Source: Hyphomicrobiales bacterium | Lineage (GTDB): Bacteria > Pseudomonadota > Alphaproteobacteria > Rhizobiales > Aestuariivirgaceae | DNA length: 64,000 nucleotides | Assembly (NCBI GenBank): GCA_016185245.1 | Contig: JACPNZ010000001.1 | Location: 38,013 to 102,012, forward strand | Direction of reading: 5' to 3' | In this document: piece by piece, positions 9,126 to 20,549 of the stretch | Layout: every line of letters begins with the position of its first letter | Position numbering within the stretch: position 1 is the first letter of the stretch | Program-made: the position numbers and the translations under genes | The notes under the pieces: model-generated | What the model saw: only the letters and a program-made list of their open reading frames with translations | The model's database searches: none | What the model was told of the DNA's origin: nothing

Positions 9126-11642
9126 CTACGCCCGCAGCGTGGCGTTCTCCGGATCGTAGGGGCTTTCGGGGATGACTGTCGCTTTGAACATCTCGCCCAG
9201 GATCTTGATCTCGAGCTCGGTGCCGATGGCGGAGACCTCCGGCTTCACCATGCCCAGGGCGAGCGACTTGTTGACGCGAAAGCCGAAGCCGCCGTTGGTG
9301 GCGCGGCCGACCAGCTTGCCCTTGGCATAGAGTGGCTCGGAACCCCGGGCATCGGAGTCTGTATCCTTGACGCCATGGACTTCCATGGTGACGAAGTTCC
9401 AGGCGAGGCCCTTCTCGCGGCCGGCAACGAGCGCATCGCGGCCCACGAACTGGCCCTTGTTGGGATGGACGAAGCGGTCGAGACCCGATTCATAGGCGGA
9501 GTATTCGATGGAAAGCTCGCGAGGCACGAGCCGGTAGCTCTTCTCGATGGAGAGGGACGACATGGTCTTGATGCCATAGGGGCGGATGCCGAACTCTTGG
9601 CCCGCCGCCATCAATTGGTCGAAGAGGGCCACCTGCTGCTCGATCGGGTGATGGAACTCCCAGCCGAGTTCGCCGACGAAATTGACCCGCATGGCGAAGG
9701 CGGTTGTCGTGCCGACACTAATCTGCCTGCCGGAAAGCCACGGGAAGGCGGCGTTGGAGAGGTCGGCGTCGGTGAGCTTGTGCAGGACTTTCCGGGAATT
9801 GGGACCGGCCAGCACCAAGACACCCCATTGCGACGTGATGGGTTCGAAACGCACCGAACCGTCGGCGGGCAGCGCCTTCCTGAGATAGTCGTGGTCGTGG
9901 CGCTCGAAGGCGCCGGCGGAGACGAGGTAGTAGCCCTGCTCGCGAGCCTTGTAGACGGTGAATTCGGCGCGCACCCCGCCCCTGGGCGTGAGCATGTGGC
10001 AGAGCGCCAGACGGCCCACCTTCTTCGGGATCTTGTTGGCAAGGATCGAGTCGAGCCAGGCTTCGGCGCCGGGGCCGGTGACGAAGCACTTGGCGAAGGC
10101 CGACATGTCCTGCAAGCCCACATTGCTCATCACATTGCGGCATTCCTCGCCGACGAAGTTGAAATAGTTGGAGCGGCGGAACGACCATTTCTCGACGATG
10201 CGGCCATCCTCCGTGGGCGGAGCATGATTGTGACCGGTGAGCACGTCAGGGCTGGCGAGTTCGGCCTTCGACAGCGCATAGCCTTTGGGCGCGAACCAGC
10301 CGGGGCGCTCCCAGCCGTAGACCGAGCCGAAGACCGCACCCAGGTCCTTCATCCGGTCATAGCAGGGGGTGCGCTTCAGGGGCCGGGCGGCGGCGCGCTC
10401 CTCGTCCGGGTAATGGGGGGTGAAGACGTTTGAATAGGCCTCCTCGTTCTTGCGCTTCAGGTAGCCGCGCGTCGCATAGGGACCGAAGCGGCGGGGATCG
10501 ACGCCCATCATGTCGATCGAGGGTTCGCCCTCGACGATCCATTCGGCGAGCTGCCAGCCGGCACCGCCCGCCGCGGTGACGCCGAAGGAATGGCCTTCGT
10601 TGAGCCAGAAGTTCTTCAGTCCCCACGCCGGGCCGATGATCGGCGAGCCGTCGGGCGTATAGGCGATGGCGCCGTTATAGACCTTCTTGATGCCGACTTC
10701 GCCGAAGGCCGGAACGCGGGCAATCGCCGTTTCGATATGCGGGGCAAGCCGGTCGAGGTCTTCCTGGAAGAGCTCATATTCGCTCTGCTCCGAGGGCCCA
10801 TCCATGTAGCAGCAGGGAGCGCCATGCTCGTAGGGCCCGAGCAGCAGGCCGCCGTTTTCCTCGCGCATGTACCAGCTTGAATCGGCCTCGCGCAAAACCC
10901 CCATTTCGGGCAGGCCCTTGGCCTGGCGCTCCTTGATGAGCGGATGGGGCTCGGTGACGATATATTGGTGCTCGACCGGGATTACGGGAATATCGAGGCT
11001 CACCATGGCGCCGGTCTTGCGGGCAAAATTGCCGGAAGCCGAGACGACATGCTCGCAGGCGATGTCGCCGCGATCGGTCTTGACCAGCCATTCGCCGTTT
11101 GCCTTCTGTTCGATACCAATGACCGTGGTGTTGCGATAGATTTCGGCACCGCGGGCGCGCGCGCCCTTGGCCATGGCCTGGGTGAGGTCGGCGGGCTGGA
11201 TATAGCCGTCGTCGGGGTGCTGGATGGCGCCGAGGAGCCCGTCGGTTTCGCACAGGGGCCAGATGTCCTTGAGCTGGGAGGGCGTCAGCAGGTTGACCTT
11301 GACGCCGATCGTCTCGGCGACGCCGGCGTAATACATGAACTCGTCCCAGCGGTCCCTGGTGCGGGCGAGGCGAATGTTGGAGCATTTCTTGAAGCCGACA
11401 TTCTGGCCGGTCTCGGCTTCCAGCGAATTGTAGAGGTTGACCGAGTATTTGTGGATCTGGCCGACCGAATAGGAGAGGTTGAACAGCGGCAGGAGCCCCG
11501 CCGCATGCCAGGTCGAGCCGGAAGTGAGTTCCTTGCGTTCGACCAGGACCACATCGCTCCAGCCTTTTTTGGCCAGATGATAGAGGGTGCCGACACCGAC
11601 CACGCCGCCGCCGATCACCACCACCCGCGCACTCGTCTTCAT
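9126..11642 (-). CDS. GcvT-type FAD-dependent oxidoreductase (dimethylglycine/sarcosine dehydrogenase-like)
   Basis: An 838-residue two-domain flavoenzyme. The N-terminal half is a DAO-type oxidoreductase with the FAD dinucleotide motif VVIGGGVVGVGTLYHLAKKG and the ERKELTSGSTWHAAGLL segment. The C-terminal half is an aminomethyltransferase (GcvT) fold, as in dimethylglycine and sarcosine dehydrogenases, which pass the oxidised methyl group to tetrahydrofolate; GELGWEFHHPIEQQ and GLDRFVHPNKGQFVGRDAL are typical. The exact N-methyl substrate cannot be settled from sequence. The start at 11642 has GGAAGGG just upstream. It appears monocistronic. Confidence 0.88.
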   Translation of the reverse strand: MKTSARVVVIGGGVVGVGTLYHLAKKGWSDVVLVERKELTSGSTWHAAGLLPLFNLSYSVGQIHKYSVNLYNSLEAETGQNVGFKKCSNIRLARTRDRWDEFMYYAGVAETIGVKVNLLTPSQLKDIWPLCETDGLLGAIQHPDDGYIQPADLTQAMAKGARARGAEIYRNTTVIGIEQKANGEWLVKTDRGDIACEHVVSASGNFARKTGAMVSLDIPVIPVEHQYIVTEPHPLIKERQAKGLPEMGVLREADSSWYMREENGGLLLGPYEHGAPCCYMDGPSEQSEYELFQEDLDRLAPHIETAIARVPAFGEVGIKKVYNGAIAYTPDGSPIIGPAWGLKNFWLNEGHSFGVTAAGGAGWQLAEWIVEGEPSIDMMGVDPRRFGPYATRGYLKRKNEEAYSNVFTPHYPDEERAAARPLKRTPCYDRMKDLGAVFGSVYGWERPGWFAPKGYALSKAELASPDVLTGHNHAPPTEDGRIVEKWSFRRSNYFNFVGEECRNVMSNVGLQDMSAFAKCFVTGPGAEAWLDSILANKIPKKVGRLALCHMLTPRGGVRAEFTVYKAREQGYYLVSAGAFERHDHDYLRKALPADGSVRFEPITSQWGVLVLAGPNSRKVLHKLTDADLSNAAFPWLSGRQISVGTTTAFAMRVNFVGELGWEFHHPIEQQVALFDQLMAAGQEFGIRPYGIKTMSSLSIEKSYRLVPRELSIEYSAYESGLDRFVHPNKGQFVGRDALVAGREKGLAWNFVTMEVHGVKDTDSDARGSEPLYAKGKLVGRATNGGFGFRVNKSLALGMVKPEVSAIGTELEIKILGEMFKATVIPESPYDPENATLRA

Positions 11643-11744
11643 GTTGAAACCCTTCCGATCCCGAGCCCTGGAATTGAGGGCACATTAGTGAGGCGAATTC
11701 AACAGGCGTGAGACGAAACGACCGGCCAGCCGCCAATTCCGACA

Positions 11745-12220
11745 CTACTCCAACGGGAGGTGCCGCCGCACCAGGCGGTATTCGTGCCAGACCAGCGCCA
11801 TGACCACGATGTCGAGGATCGTCAGGGCGATGAGACCGAGGGACTGGGTGTAGGAGTAGCGGTAGAACTGGTAGGCGACGAACAGGGCGAGCACCACCAG
11901 GGTGGCGGGATAGGACCACAGCTTGCCGCGCAACAGGCCGACGACCAGCGCCAGCTTCACCAGGCCGTGGCTCAGCAGATAGAAGGCATAGAAGTTCTTG
12001 GAGCCGACGGAAAAGCCCTGGGCCAGCTGCTGCAGATGGCTGGAGATGAAGTCGTTGGGGTCCTCGGCCAGCTCGTCCAGGGTCGCCCAGCGTACCAGAG
12101 TGGCGATATCGGCGGTGCTGACCAGATAGAGCAGAATTCCGCCGGCGCTTTCGATCACCGCATTGGCGCCCTTCAGCAGCACGCTGATTTCGAAAGCCCG
12201 GTGAATGGTCCTCTCGCTGA

Positions 12221-12224
<4 letters not shown>
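11745..12224 (-). CDS. DUF2127 membrane protein
   Basis: A 159-residue integral membrane protein of the DUF2127 family, with about four hydrophobic helices ([69 protein letters not shown]) and the family-typical [18 protein letters not shown] opening. Its ATG overlaps the TGA of acs (ATGA), so the two are probably translated together. Function is unknown; a link to acetate use is inferred only from the coupling. Confidence 0.82.
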
Positions 12225-14185
<1,961 letters not shown>

Positions 14186-14276
14186 GGACGATTTCCTCCC
14201 AGACGTGACGGCATTGGCCAACCCCTTGGCGGGCAATTCTATAGCGTGCAATGCAACTCCTGTCTAAGACCGCCCC

Positions 14277-15161
14277 ATGAACCGCCATATCGCCTATTTC
14301 ATCGTGCTCGGCCTGTTCTGGGGCCTGTCGCCGTCGCTCTACCGGGCCATGGGCGAGGCCGCCGTACCGGTCTCTCACATCATCGCCTATTCCGGCGTGG
14401 GCGTCGGGCTGGCGCTCGCGGCGGCGGCCAGGCTGACGGCCGGCCGAGTCGATCTGAGCCGGCCCATTCTGCTCTATGGGCTGGGCTGCGCGCTGTTGAT
14501 GAACGTGCCCTTCGGCGCCGGGCTGTTCTTTGCCCGGCATGTGCCGACGATCGAACTGGCGCTGATCATGTCGACGGCCCCGTTCTTCAACTATGTCGTG
14601 GCGCTGGTCACCGGCCGCGAGAATGCCGCACCGCGCCGGCTCGTCGCCGTCGCGGCGGGATTTCTGTCGAGCGTGGTTCTGATCCTGTCGCGCCAGGGAA
14701 CGCTGTCGGGCCAGGTTTCGTGGTGGATGGTGGCGGCCTTTTCCAGTCCCATCATGTACACGGCCTACAACTGGTTTGCCGCCCGCTACTGGCCGGCGCG
14801 GGCCGACATCATGTCGGTGGGGGCGGCCGAATCGATCTGGTCGGCCGCCACCGTCTTGCCGATCGTGGCGATTGCGGCACCGCCCTGGTCGCCGGCAACG
14901 CCGGCCCTCTTCGCCTATTGGAGCGTGCTGGCGGCGACCCTCATGTGGATCGCCGAGCGCATCGCCTTCTTCACGCTCATCCGCGACAAGGGCGCGGTCT
15001 ATACGATCCAGGCGGTCTATGTGGCAACGCCTGCCGCCGTCATCTTCGCGGCGGTCTTCTATGGCGGCGGTAGTGATCCCTGGCTGTGGCTGTCGCTGGC
15101 GATCCTGATGGTTGCCCTGTGGCTCAATAATTCCGGATCGTCGATCCGGCAGTCCGCCTGA
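14277..15161 (+). CDS. EamA/DMT-family transporter
   Basis: A 294-residue protein with about ten hydrophobic helices in two repeated halves, as in drug/metabolite transporters of the EamA group. It begins MNRHIAYFIVLGLFWGLSP and carries the family-type segment RHVPTIELALIMSTAPFFNY. It sits in the inner membrane and probably exports a small metabolite; the substrate is unknown. A GC-rich inverted repeat (CGGCCT...AGGCCG) follows the stop but has no T-run. Confidence 0.85.
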   Translation: MNRHIAYFIVLGLFWGLSPSLYRAMGEAAVPVSHIIAYSGVGVGLALAAAARLTAGRVDLSRPILLYGLGCALLMNVPFGAGLFFARHVPTIELALIMSTAPFFNYVVALVTGRENAAPRRLVAVAAGFLSSVVLILSRQGTLSGQVSWWMVAAFSSPIMYTAYNWFAARYWPARADIMSVGAAESIWSAATVLPIVAIAAPPWSPATPALFAYWSVLAATLMWIAERIAFFTLIRDKGAVYTIQAVYVATPAAVIFAAVFYGGGSDPWLWLSLAILMVALWLNNSGSSIRQSA

Positions 15162-15217
15162 TCTCGGCCTCGACGAGGCCGCGGGTCATGGGCCACGGAT
15201 GAAGAGGTCGCGGCCGA

Positions 15218-15640
15218 TCAGGCCTTCACGCCGCCCAGGGCGCAGACGATCTCCCATTCCTCGGAAGTCACCGGCTGCACCGACAATCGGGAATTTTTCA
15301 CCAGCACCATGTCGGCCAGGCGCCGATCGGTCTTGATGGTCTCGAGGCTCACCGGTTTTGGCAGGCCTGAGGCGGCGCGGATGTCGACGCAGTCCCAGCT
15401 ATCGACGTGCGAAGTCGAATCGCGGTGCGCCAGCTTGCAGACCTCGACGATGCCGACGATCGCCTTGCCCTGGTTGGAGTAATAGAAGAAGCCCTTGTCG
15501 CCGAGCTTCATCGCCCGCATGTTGTTGCGGGCCTGATAGTTGCGGATGCCCGACCATTCCTCGCCGGTTTTGCCCTTGGCCAGCAGCATCTCCCAGGAGA
15601 AGACGTCGGGCTCGGACTTGAACAGCCAATGGGCCATCAT
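15218..15640 (-). CDS. EVE domain protein
   Basis: A 140-residue single-domain EVE (PUA-like) protein, a fold that recognises modified bases in DNA or RNA. Signatures: AHWLFKSEPDVFSW, then WSGIRNYQARNNMR and LGDKGFFYYSNQGKAIVGI. GGAGG lies a few bases before two consecutive ATG codons at 15640 and 15637. It lies downstream of gpsA and tsaD on the same strand, about 50 bases from gpsA, so it may share their transcript. The target base modification is unknown. Confidence 0.9.
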   Translation of the reverse strand: MMAHWLFKSEPDVFSWEMLLAKGKTGEEWSGIRNYQARNNMRAMKLGDKGFFYYSNQGKAIVGIVEVCKLAHRDSTSHVDSWDCVDIRAASGLPKPVSLETIKTDRRLADMVLVKNSRLSVQPVTSEEWEIVCALGGVKA

Positions 15641-15693
15641 CTGGCCTCCGGGTTCTTGGCGCAGATAGGTGCAAAGAGCATCGAAAATTCCTT

Positions 15694-16599
15694 CTATCTG
15701 ATTTCCTGGCCGGCGGGGCGGGCCAGCAGCCGGGCGATTTCCCGGGCGGGCTGGGCGCTTTCGTCGACAATGGCATGGACCGCGGCGACGATCGGCATGT
15801 CGACCTGGTGCCGGCGGGCCAGTTCGTGGGCGATCCTGACGGTCGAAGCGCCTTCGACCACGCCGCGCGATTGCGCCAGCGCTGCGGCGACGCTGCGGCC
15901 TTGGCCGATGGCGAGGCCGAAGGCATAGTTGCGCGACTGGGGGCTGGCGCAGGTGAGCAGGAGATCGCCCAGGCCGGAGAGTCCGATGAGGGTTTCGGGT
16001 TTGGCGCCAAGTTTGCGGCCGAAGCGCATGAGCTCGGCAAAGCCCCTGGTGGTGAGGGCGGCGCGGGCGCTGTCGCCGAGGCCTCGGCCATCGGAAATAC
16101 CGCAGGCGATGGCCAGCACGTTCTTCAAGGCGCCGCCCACTTCCACTCCCAGCACATCGTCGGAATTGTAGATGCGGAAGGCCGGCAGCGACAGGGCCTC
16201 GGCCCATTCGCCCGCTTCCGCCAGGGTCGGCCCGGCCAGCACCACCGCCGTCGGCAGGCCTCCCATCACGTCGGCGGCAAAGCTCGGCCCCGACAGGACC
16301 AGGACGCGGGCTCCGGGCAGGATCTCGCTCACCACCCCATTCATGAACAGGCCGGTTGCCTGCTCGATGCCCTTGGCGCCGATGATGATCGGCTGATTCT
16401 TGTGAAGGTCCGGCCGGATCGCAATGAGCACGTCGCGCACCGCCTGGGCCGGCACGGCGACGATGATCGCATCACAGTTCGCCAGCGAGGCGGGGAGCGC
16501 CCGCGACCACAGGGCCACCTGATGGCCGGCCGCACCGGCCACATGGGCGAGCGCCCGGCCCCAGGCGCCTGAGCCGGCGATGCCGATGCGCCGTCTCAT
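15694..16599 (-). CDS. gpsA: Glycerol-3-phosphate dehydrogenase [NAD(P)+]
   Basis: GpsA reduces dihydroxyacetone phosphate to sn-glycerol-3-phosphate for phospholipid synthesis. The 301-residue protein starts with the Rossmann motif [13 protein letters not shown] and contains [16 protein letters not shown] and the catalytic lysine in [14 protein letters not shown]. The ATG at 16599 overlaps the stop of tsaD as ATGA, a coupling commonly seen for this gene pair in alphaproteobacteria. Confidence 0.95.
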   Translation of the reverse strand: MRRRIGIAGSGAWGRALAHVAGAAGHQVALWSRALPASLANCDAIIVAVPAQAVRDVLIAIRPDLHKNQPIIIGAKGIEQATGLFMNGVVSEILPGARVLVLSGPSFAADVMGGLPTAVVLAGPTLAEAGEWAEALSLPAFRIYNSDDVLGVEVGGALKNVLAIACGISDGRGLGDSARAALTTRGFAELMRFGRKLGAKPETLIGLSGLGDLLLTCASPQSRNYAFGLAIGQGRSVAAALAQSRGVVEGASTVRIAHELARRHQVDMPIVAAVHAIVDESAQPAREIARLLARPAGQEIR

Positions 16600-17690
16600 G
16601 CCTTGGCTCCGAGCTTGCCGGAACCGTACACGGGCAGCGACACCCGATCGAGGGGCCAGCGGGCGCGCGCCGCAACGCCCAGGTCGTCGATGAGGCCGAG
16701 GGCGAGGCGTTCGGCCCCGGCCCAGGCGATCATCGCGCCATTGTCGGTGCACAGTGCCGCCGGCGGCACGATGAGTTGGAAACCATGCTCTGTGGCGGAA
16801 CGCTCGAAGATCTGCTTGAGGGTGGCATTGGCGGCCACTCCTCCCGCCACGATCAGGGTGGGTTTGGCCGCATCGGGGTGCAAATCGCGGAAGGCGGCGA
16901 TGGCCCGGTCGAGCCGGTCGGAAAGGGTTTCGGCGACCGCGGCCTCGAAGCCGGCGCAGACATCGGCCACATCCTGTTGCGACAGCGCGCCCAGCTTCTC
17001 GACCGTCTCGCGCACCGCGGTCTTGAGGCCGGAGAAGGATAAGTTGCAGTCCTTGCGGCCCTTGAGGGGGCGGGGGAAATCGAAACGCCGGGCATCGCCC
17101 CGGCGGGCCTGTAGTTCGACCTGGGGGCCGCCGGGAAAGCCGAGGCCAACGAGCTTCGCCACCTTGTCGAAGGCTTCGCCGAGGGCATCGTCGATGGTGG
17201 TGCCGAGGCGGCGGTAGCGGCCGACGCCGTCCACTGACTGGAACTGGGTATGGCCGCCGGAAATGAGCAGCAACAGATAGGGAAAGGGGCAGGGGCCGAG
17301 GAGCCTGGGGGTGAGCGCATGGCCTTCGAGATGATTGACGGCGATGAGCGGCTTGCCATGGGCAAGGGCTATGGCCTTGGCCATGGTGAGGCCGACGATG
17401 ACGCCGCCGAGGAGCCCCGGCCCGGCCGTGGCGGCGATGCCGTCGAGGTGGGCGAAGTTGAAGTTGGCCTCGGCCATGGCCTGTCTGACGATCGGATCGA
17501 GCAGGGTGACATGGGCTCTGGCGGCGATTTCCGGAACCACCCCGCCATAGGGTGCATGGTCGGCAATCTGCGAGCGCACCACATTGGACAGGATCACGCC
17601 CGAGCCGTCGGGGGCACGGCGCACCACGCCTGCGGCGGTTTCGTCGCAGGAGGTTTCGATGCCGAGAATATGGATGGGCGCTTCGGCCAT
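16596..17690 (-). CDS. tsaD: tRNA N6-threonylcarbamoyladenosine transferase TsaD
   Basis: TsaD transfers the threonylcarbamoyl group to A37 of ANN-decoding tRNAs. The 364-residue protein has [17 protein letters not shown] at its start, the metal-binding histidine segment [10 protein letters not shown], the ISGGHTQF motif, and [11 protein letters not shown] near the C-terminus. ATG 17690 is the family start; the open frame extends upstream into antisense of hemC, which I reject. It is divergent from hemC across 73 bases. Confidence 0.96.
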   Translation of the reverse strand: MAEAPIHILGIETSCDETAAGVVRRAPDGSGVILSNVVRSQIADHAPYGGVVPEIAARAHVTLLDPIVRQAMAEANFNFAHLDGIAATAGPGLLGGVIVGLTMAKAIALAHGKPLIAVNHLEGHALTPRLLGPCPFPYLLLLISGGHTQFQSVDGVGRYRRLGTTIDDALGEAFDKVAKLVGLGFPGGPQVELQARRGDARRFDFPRPLKGRKDCNLSFSGLKTAVRETVEKLGALSQQDVADVCAGFEAAVAETLSDRLDRAIAAFRDLHPDAAKPTLIVAGGVAANATLKQIFERSATEHGFQLIVPPAALCTDNGAMIAWAGAERLALGLIDDLGVAARARWPLDRVSLPVYGSGKLGAKA

Positions 17691-17763
17691 GGGGCTGGTG
17701 ACGGCTCCGGGCAATCGGGCTAAGAGGTGCCAGCCTCTAGCATCCGCCGGACAAGACTTGCAA

Positions 17764-18678
17764 ATGCCCCGCTTGAAGATCGGAACCCGCGGCTCGCCGC
17801 TTGCGCTCGCCCAGGCGCGCGAGACCCGCGACCGGCTGATCGCCGCCCATGGTTTGGCCGCAGCCGATGTCGAGATCGTCGCCATCACCACGACCGGCGA
17901 CCGGGTGCGCGACCGGCCGCTCACGGAGATCGGCGGCAAGGGGCTGTTCACCAAGGAGATCGAGGAGGCCCTTCTGGCGGGCGACATCCAGTTGGCGGTG
18001 CATTCGATGAAGGACCTGCCGGCGCGGCTGCCGGAGGGCCTCGAGATCGCCGCCGTGCTGCCGCGCGAGGATGCTCGCGATGCCTTCCTGAGCCCGGTTG
18101 CGGCGGGGATCATGGACCTGCCGAATGGCGCCAAGGTGGGCTCGTCGTCGGTGCGGCGTACGGCTCAACTCCTGCGCCTCCGGCCCGACCTCAAACCTTT
18201 GCAATTCCGCGGCAATGTCGAAACCCGGCTGCGCAAGCTCGATGCGGGCGTGGCCCAGGCGACGTTTCTGGCGGCCGCCGGTCTCAACCGGCTGGGGCTG
18301 GCCGAGAAGATTACCGCCCTTGTTCCGATGGAACAGATGCTGCCGGCGGTGGCGCAAGGAGCGATCGGCATCGAGATCAGGTCGCAGGACGCGGCAACAG
18401 GCGCGCTGCTCGCCGCCATCGATCATCGGGAGAGCGCCATCGCGGTTTCTTGCGAGCGGGCTTTCCTTGCCGCCCTCGATGGCTCCTGCCGCACGCCGCT
18501 CGCCGGCCATGCCTGGCTCGATAGTGGTGTACTGCGGTTTCGTGGGCAAGCGCTCACCCATGACGGCGTCCATTGCTTCGAGGCAACGCGGGAGGGAAGT
18601 CCCGCCGATGCCGCAGGCATGGGCCGCGAGGCGGGCGAGGAAGTCAAAGCGCGCGGCGGCGCGCTGATCGCCTACTGA
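17764..18678 (+). CDS. hemC: Hydroxymethylbilane synthase (porphobilinogen deaminase)
   Basis: HemC condenses four porphobilinogens into hydroxymethylbilane in haem synthesis. The 304-residue protein begins [18 protein letters not shown] and shows [21 protein letters not shown], and the dipyrromethane cofactor cysteine in [13 protein letters not shown] chose ATG 17764; the frame extends upstream only antisense to tsaD. Its TGA overlaps the ATG of hemD (TGATG). It is the first gene of a four-gene haem operon. Confidence 0.97.
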   Translation: MPRLKIGTRGSPLALAQARETRDRLIAAHGLAAADVEIVAITTTGDRVRDRPLTEIGGKGLFTKEIEEALLAGDIQLAVHSMKDLPARLPEGLEIAAVLPREDARDAFLSPVAAGIMDLPNGAKVGSSSVRRTAQLLRLRPDLKPLQFRGNVETRLRKLDAGVAQATFLAAAGLNRLGLAEKITALVPMEQMLPAVAQGAIGIEIRSQDAATGALLAAIDHRESAIAVSCERAFLAALDGSCRTPLAGHAWLDSGVLRFRGQALTHDGVHCFEATREGSPADAAGMGREAGEEVKARGGALIAY

Positions 18679-19388
18679 TGAAGCTCATCGTCACCCGCCC
18701 GGCCGAGGATGCGGGGCCGCTTACGGCGAAGCTCGAAGGGCTCGGCCACCGGGTCATCGTGCTGCCGCTCTTGACCATCGTGCCGCGCTCCTCGGTGGCG
18801 ATTCCACCGTTGCCCTGGCAGGCGGTCGTTGTCACCAGCGCCAATGGGGTGCGGGCGTTTGCTGGTGATGATCGCCTGAAATCAGTCCGTATACTGACGG
18901 TTGGACCCCAGTCGCTGTCTGCCGTGAGGGCTGCGGGCTTTGCTAAGTGCGAAGCCCATGGCGGCGATGTCGATGGGTTGGCCACCTTTGTCGCAGAGCA
19001 CCTCAGGCCCGATGACGGACCGATCCTCTATCTGTCGGGCAGCGAGACCACGGGCGATCTCGCAGGCCGGCTGAAGTCGGCTGGCTTCAATTGCCATCGC
19101 GCCGTCGTCTATGACGCGGTCGCGGCGACGATGCCGGGACCGGCGGAAGCCCAACTGCGGGCCCGCGAGGTGGATGCGGTTTTGCTCTATTCGCCGCGCA
19201 GCGCCCGCATCTGGTGCGACATCATGGGCCGGGCGGGGCTGATGGAAGCGGCGGCGCGGCCGGCCTATCTGTGCCTTTCAGAAAATGTCGCCGCCCAACT
19301 GCCGGTGGGGTGGCGCAGTCTCGTCGCAATCTCGCCCGACGAGGCTGCGATGCTGGCGCTGCTTGAACATTTCGCCGCAACCCTTTAG
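18678..19388 (+). CDS. hemD: Uroporphyrinogen-III synthase
   Basis: HemD closes and inverts ring D of hydroxymethylbilane to give uroporphyrinogen III. The 236-residue protein is as divergent as HemDs usually are but shows the opening [12 protein letters not shown], the VVVTSANGVRAF strand-loop, ILYLSGSETTGDLA and the AVLLYSPRSARIW segment. Its ATG overlaps the hemC stop. Position between hemC and the Mic60-like gene supports the call. Confidence 0.92.
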   Translation: MKLIVTRPAEDAGPLTAKLEGLGHRVIVLPLLTIVPRSSVAIPPLPWQAVVVTSANGVRAFAGDDRLKSVRILTVGPQSLSAVRAAGFAKCEAHGGDVDGLATFVAEHLRPDDGPILYLSGSETTGDLAGRLKSAGFNCHRAVVYDAVAATMPGPAEAQLRAREVDAVLLYSPRSARIWCDIMGRAGLMEAAARPAYLCLSENVAAQLPVGWRSLVAISPDEAAMLALLEHFAATL

Positions 19389-19397
19389 GCCGAAACG

Positions 19398-20549
19398 ATG
19401 ACGACCGATCCCACCCCGGACGCCGAGCCCGCCGTGAAGCCCCAGGTCATCGACCTGCAGGCCGAGGACGTGACGGTTGCCGAAACGCCGCCCAAAGCCG
19501 CGCCATCGGAACCCACTCATCCGCCGACGCCACCGCGCCGCAAATCCAGTGGCAGGCTGCGCTGGATCGCGGTTGCCCTTGTTGTGGGCCTTGCCGGCGG
19601 CGCCTGGCTCTATCGCGATCTCCTGTCCACCTATCTTCCTACCAACGAGATGACAGCCCTCAGCTCCCGGGTCGGCAGCCTGGAAGCCGGCGCCAAGACC
19701 ATGGGCGACCAGCTCCAGGCGGTTGCCGCCTCGGCCGATCAGGCCAGCAAGACGGTCGCAGCGCTTGATGGCGCGGTGAAAGATGCCGCGGCCGGGGTGG
19801 CAAGCGTGAGATCCGGCCTCGCCGATTTCGACAGGCGCCTTGCCGCCACCGACAAGAGCCTGCAGTCGCTGAAATCCGACATTGACAAGCTACGCGCGGC
19901 GGTTTCCTCCGGCACCGGTGGCGGCGGGCCCGCCGATGCCACAGCCCTTGCCGCCATCGGCCAGCGCCTCGATGGGCTGGAAAAGGATGTGGCAAGCCTC
20001 AAGGCCGGGCAGGGCACGGGAGCCGACACGGCAATGGTCGCGGCGTTGCGTCAGGCCCTCTCCGATATCCAGGCGAAGATCGCCGCCGGCGTTCCTTACC
20101 GCGACGAACTCGACCGCATTCTCCGCATGGTACCTTCGGTCGGCGGCAACGACGGGCTCGCCGCCCATGCCGACGAAGGTCTGCCGGCGGCCAGGGGGCT
20201 CGCCCAGGAGCTGCGCAACGACATTCCAACCCTTCCCGGCCCGGCGCCGGCCGTTGCCGACCAGGGCGGCTATCTGTCGGGCTTGTGGAACGCGCTGACC
20301 TCCGTCGTTACCATCCGCGACGTGGGCGAGACCGACTGGCAGGCCGTGGCCCGGACCGCCGCCGACCTTGCCGACAAGAACGATCTCGCCGCCGCCGTAG
20401 CAGGGATCGACCAGGCCCAGGGCGCACCACCGGCCGCCTTGAGCCGCTGGCGCGAGCGGGCGGCGGCCCGCCTCAAGCTCGAACAGGCGGTGCAGGAGCT
20501 GGTCAAATCCGTCGATCTGGTGATCGCCGCCAAGGGCGGTGGCCAATGA
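19398..20549 (+). CDS. Mitofilin/Mic60-like inner-membrane protein
   Basis: A 383-residue protein with a cytoplasmic proline-rich N-terminus, one transmembrane helix (LRWIAVALVVGLAGGAWLY, about residues 54-72), a long coiled coil (about 80-210), and a C-terminal helical domain containing VGETDWQAVARTAADLADKND. This layout and its place between hemD and hemY are those of alphaproteobacterial Mic60 homologues, which shape the inner membrane and are related to the mitochondrial cristae-junction protein. The start at 19398 follows hemD by 9 bases; its TGA overlaps the next ATG. Confidence 0.85.
   Translation: MTTDPTPDAEPAVKPQVIDLQAEDVTVAETPPKAAPSEPTHPPTPPRRKSSGRLRWIAVALVVGLAGGAWLYRDLLSTYLPTNEMTALSSRVGSLEAGAKTMGDQLQAVAASADQASKTVAALDGAVKDAAAGVASVRSGLADFDRRLAATDKSLQSLKSDIDKLRAAVSSGTGGGGPADATALAAIGQRLDGLEKDVASLKAGQGTGADTAMVAALRQALSDIQAKIAAGVPYRDELDRILRMVPSVGGNDGLAAHADEGLPAARGLAQELRNDIPTLPGPAPAVADQGGYLSGLWNALTSVVTIRDVGETDWQAVARTAADLADKNDLAAAVAGIDQAQGAPPAALSRWRERAAARLKLEQAVQELVKSVDLVIAAKGGGQ

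Noticed and set aside
8928..10433. A 501-codon plus-strand frame opposite the GcvT-type oxidoreductase
   Set aside because: Antisense shadow; it starts inside REP-like repeats and has no ribosome site or domain.
15170..15190. GC-rich inverted repeat after the EamA gene considered as a terminator
   Set aside because: No T-run follows and the loop would be too short for the full stem; not counted as a feature.
16600..16752. Upstream extension of gpsA into tsaD
   Set aside because: The extra residues are arginine-rich antisense-like sequence; the ATGA junction at 16596-16599 gives a proper Rossmann start.
17584..17763. Upstream extension of hemC
   Set aside because: It lies opposite the start of tsaD and has no similarity to HemC, which begins at 17764.
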